DNA of 64,000 nucleotides from Wocania ichthyoenteri Th78. Its GTDB lineage: Bacteria > Bacteroidota > Bacteroidia > Flavobacteriales > Flavobacteriaceae. A model generated the notes under the pieces. It saw nothing but the letters and a program-made list of their open reading frames with translations, searched no databases and was not told where the DNA came from. The DNA lies in contig NZ_KN525716.1 in NCBI RefSeq assembly GCF_000789235.1, positions 3,578,100 through 3,642,099 of the forward strand, in the 5' to 3' direction. A program made the translations under genes and the position numbers. Shown here piece by piece: positions 63,555 through 64,000 of this stretch (positions are counted from its first letter, which is position 1; every line of letters begins with the position of its first letter).

Positions 63555-63736
63555 AATTGTTTTGCAAGCAATTATATTTTTTTTGACACGAATTTCATTA
63601 ATTATCTTGAATGATTTAATCTTGTTGTTATTATACTAAGATTCGCAGAGTTTAGGTGTTCCCCGCTCTAATTAGATAGCGTCCAGAACATAAAAAATGA
63701 AGAAAGACTGTTTGCTAGCGACTGTTGACTGAAAAT

Positions 63737-63777
63737 CTGACACTGTGTCAGCATTTTTTAGTTGGCATAAAGATTGA
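63737..63777 (+). promoter_or_regulatory. Sigma-54-like promoter with palindrome upstream of dnaK
   Basis: CTGACAC-T-GTGTCAG (63737-63751) is a perfect 7-bp inverted repeat around one base. Ten bases later TTGGCATAAAGATTGA (63762-63777) resembles a sigma-54 -24/-12 element: GG and the downstream G-A are 10 bp apart where GG-N10-GC is expected, so one -12 base differs. The dnaK ATG is 51 bp further on. The 305-bp gap from 63523 otherwise shows nothing beyond the serine dehydratase box. Confidence 0.5.
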
Positions 63778-63803
63778 CTTATACAAACCGAATTAAAAAA
63801 TGA

Positions 63804-64000
<197 letters not shown>

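Overview
The window comes from an AT-rich member of the Bacteroidota, most likely the Flavobacteriaceae. The evidence is SusC/SusD pairs with surface lipoproteins, an ECF sigma/FecR pair with an STN-domain TonB receptor, CRTAC1-like FG-GAP/UnbV and DUF6786-like proteins, -7 boxes of the TAnnTTTG type, and a housekeeping block with typical flavobacterial gene order (ahpC, thioredoxin, tpx, dgkA, ftsK, lolA, lptF/G, ribBA). No species is claimed.

Region 1 (1-11721). After the start of a TetR-type regulator on the minus strand comes a plus-strand locus: SusC, SusD, a Calx-beta-like lipoprotein, then five exported phosphoesterases of four folds (two endonuclease/exonuclease/phosphatase-family lipoproteins, an alkaline-phosphatase-superfamily phosphodiesterase, a calcineurin-like metallophosphoesterase with a Tat-like leader, and a class C acid phosphatase lipoprotein). 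It has no glycoside hydrolase. It looks like a TonB-dependent system for binding and dephosphorylating an organophosphate, such as phospholipid headgroups, nucleotides or phosphoglycans.

Region 2 (11722-19990). A membrane-spanning AraC-type regulator with two tandem extracellular beta-sandwich domains precedes two GH116/DUF608-type glycosidases. One of these has a Tat signal behind an unusual N-terminus carrying two C-x5-C-C motifs. A perfect 16-bp palindrome lies upstream of the first. The region also holds three gene remnants, including the dead 5' end of a third GH116-type gene.

Region 3 (20055-32165). A divergent ECF sigma / FecR anti-sigma pair, an STN-type SusC, SusD, a strong terminator, an FG-GAP/UnbV lipoprotein, and a DUF6786-like lipoprotein gene broken by one in-frame stop.

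Region 4 (32526-41217). Five minus-strand genes for exported proteins of unknown function, two of them secreted ankyrin-repeat proteins that share a C-terminal domain, plus a small membrane protein. They lie next to a divergent LytS/LytTR-type two-component system. This is the least explained part of the window.

Region 5 (41472-64000). Mostly core genes: tRNA-Ser(UGA), a nitroreductase, a REP-like repeat, a DegT-type aminotransferase, ribBA (its GTP cyclohydrolase II half lacks the zinc cysteines), lptF/G, lolA, ftsK, dgkA, tpx, thioredoxin, ahpC, an NhaC-type antiporter, marC, a trans-sulfuration-type PLP enzyme with a divergent Lrp regulator, a three-gene unit ending in a NarL-type histidine kinase, aldehyde dehydrogenase, an RluA-type synthase, panB, L-serine dehydratase, and the 5' end of dnaK behind a sigma-54-like promoter with a palindrome. 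All functional calls come from reading motifs; no database search was possible.
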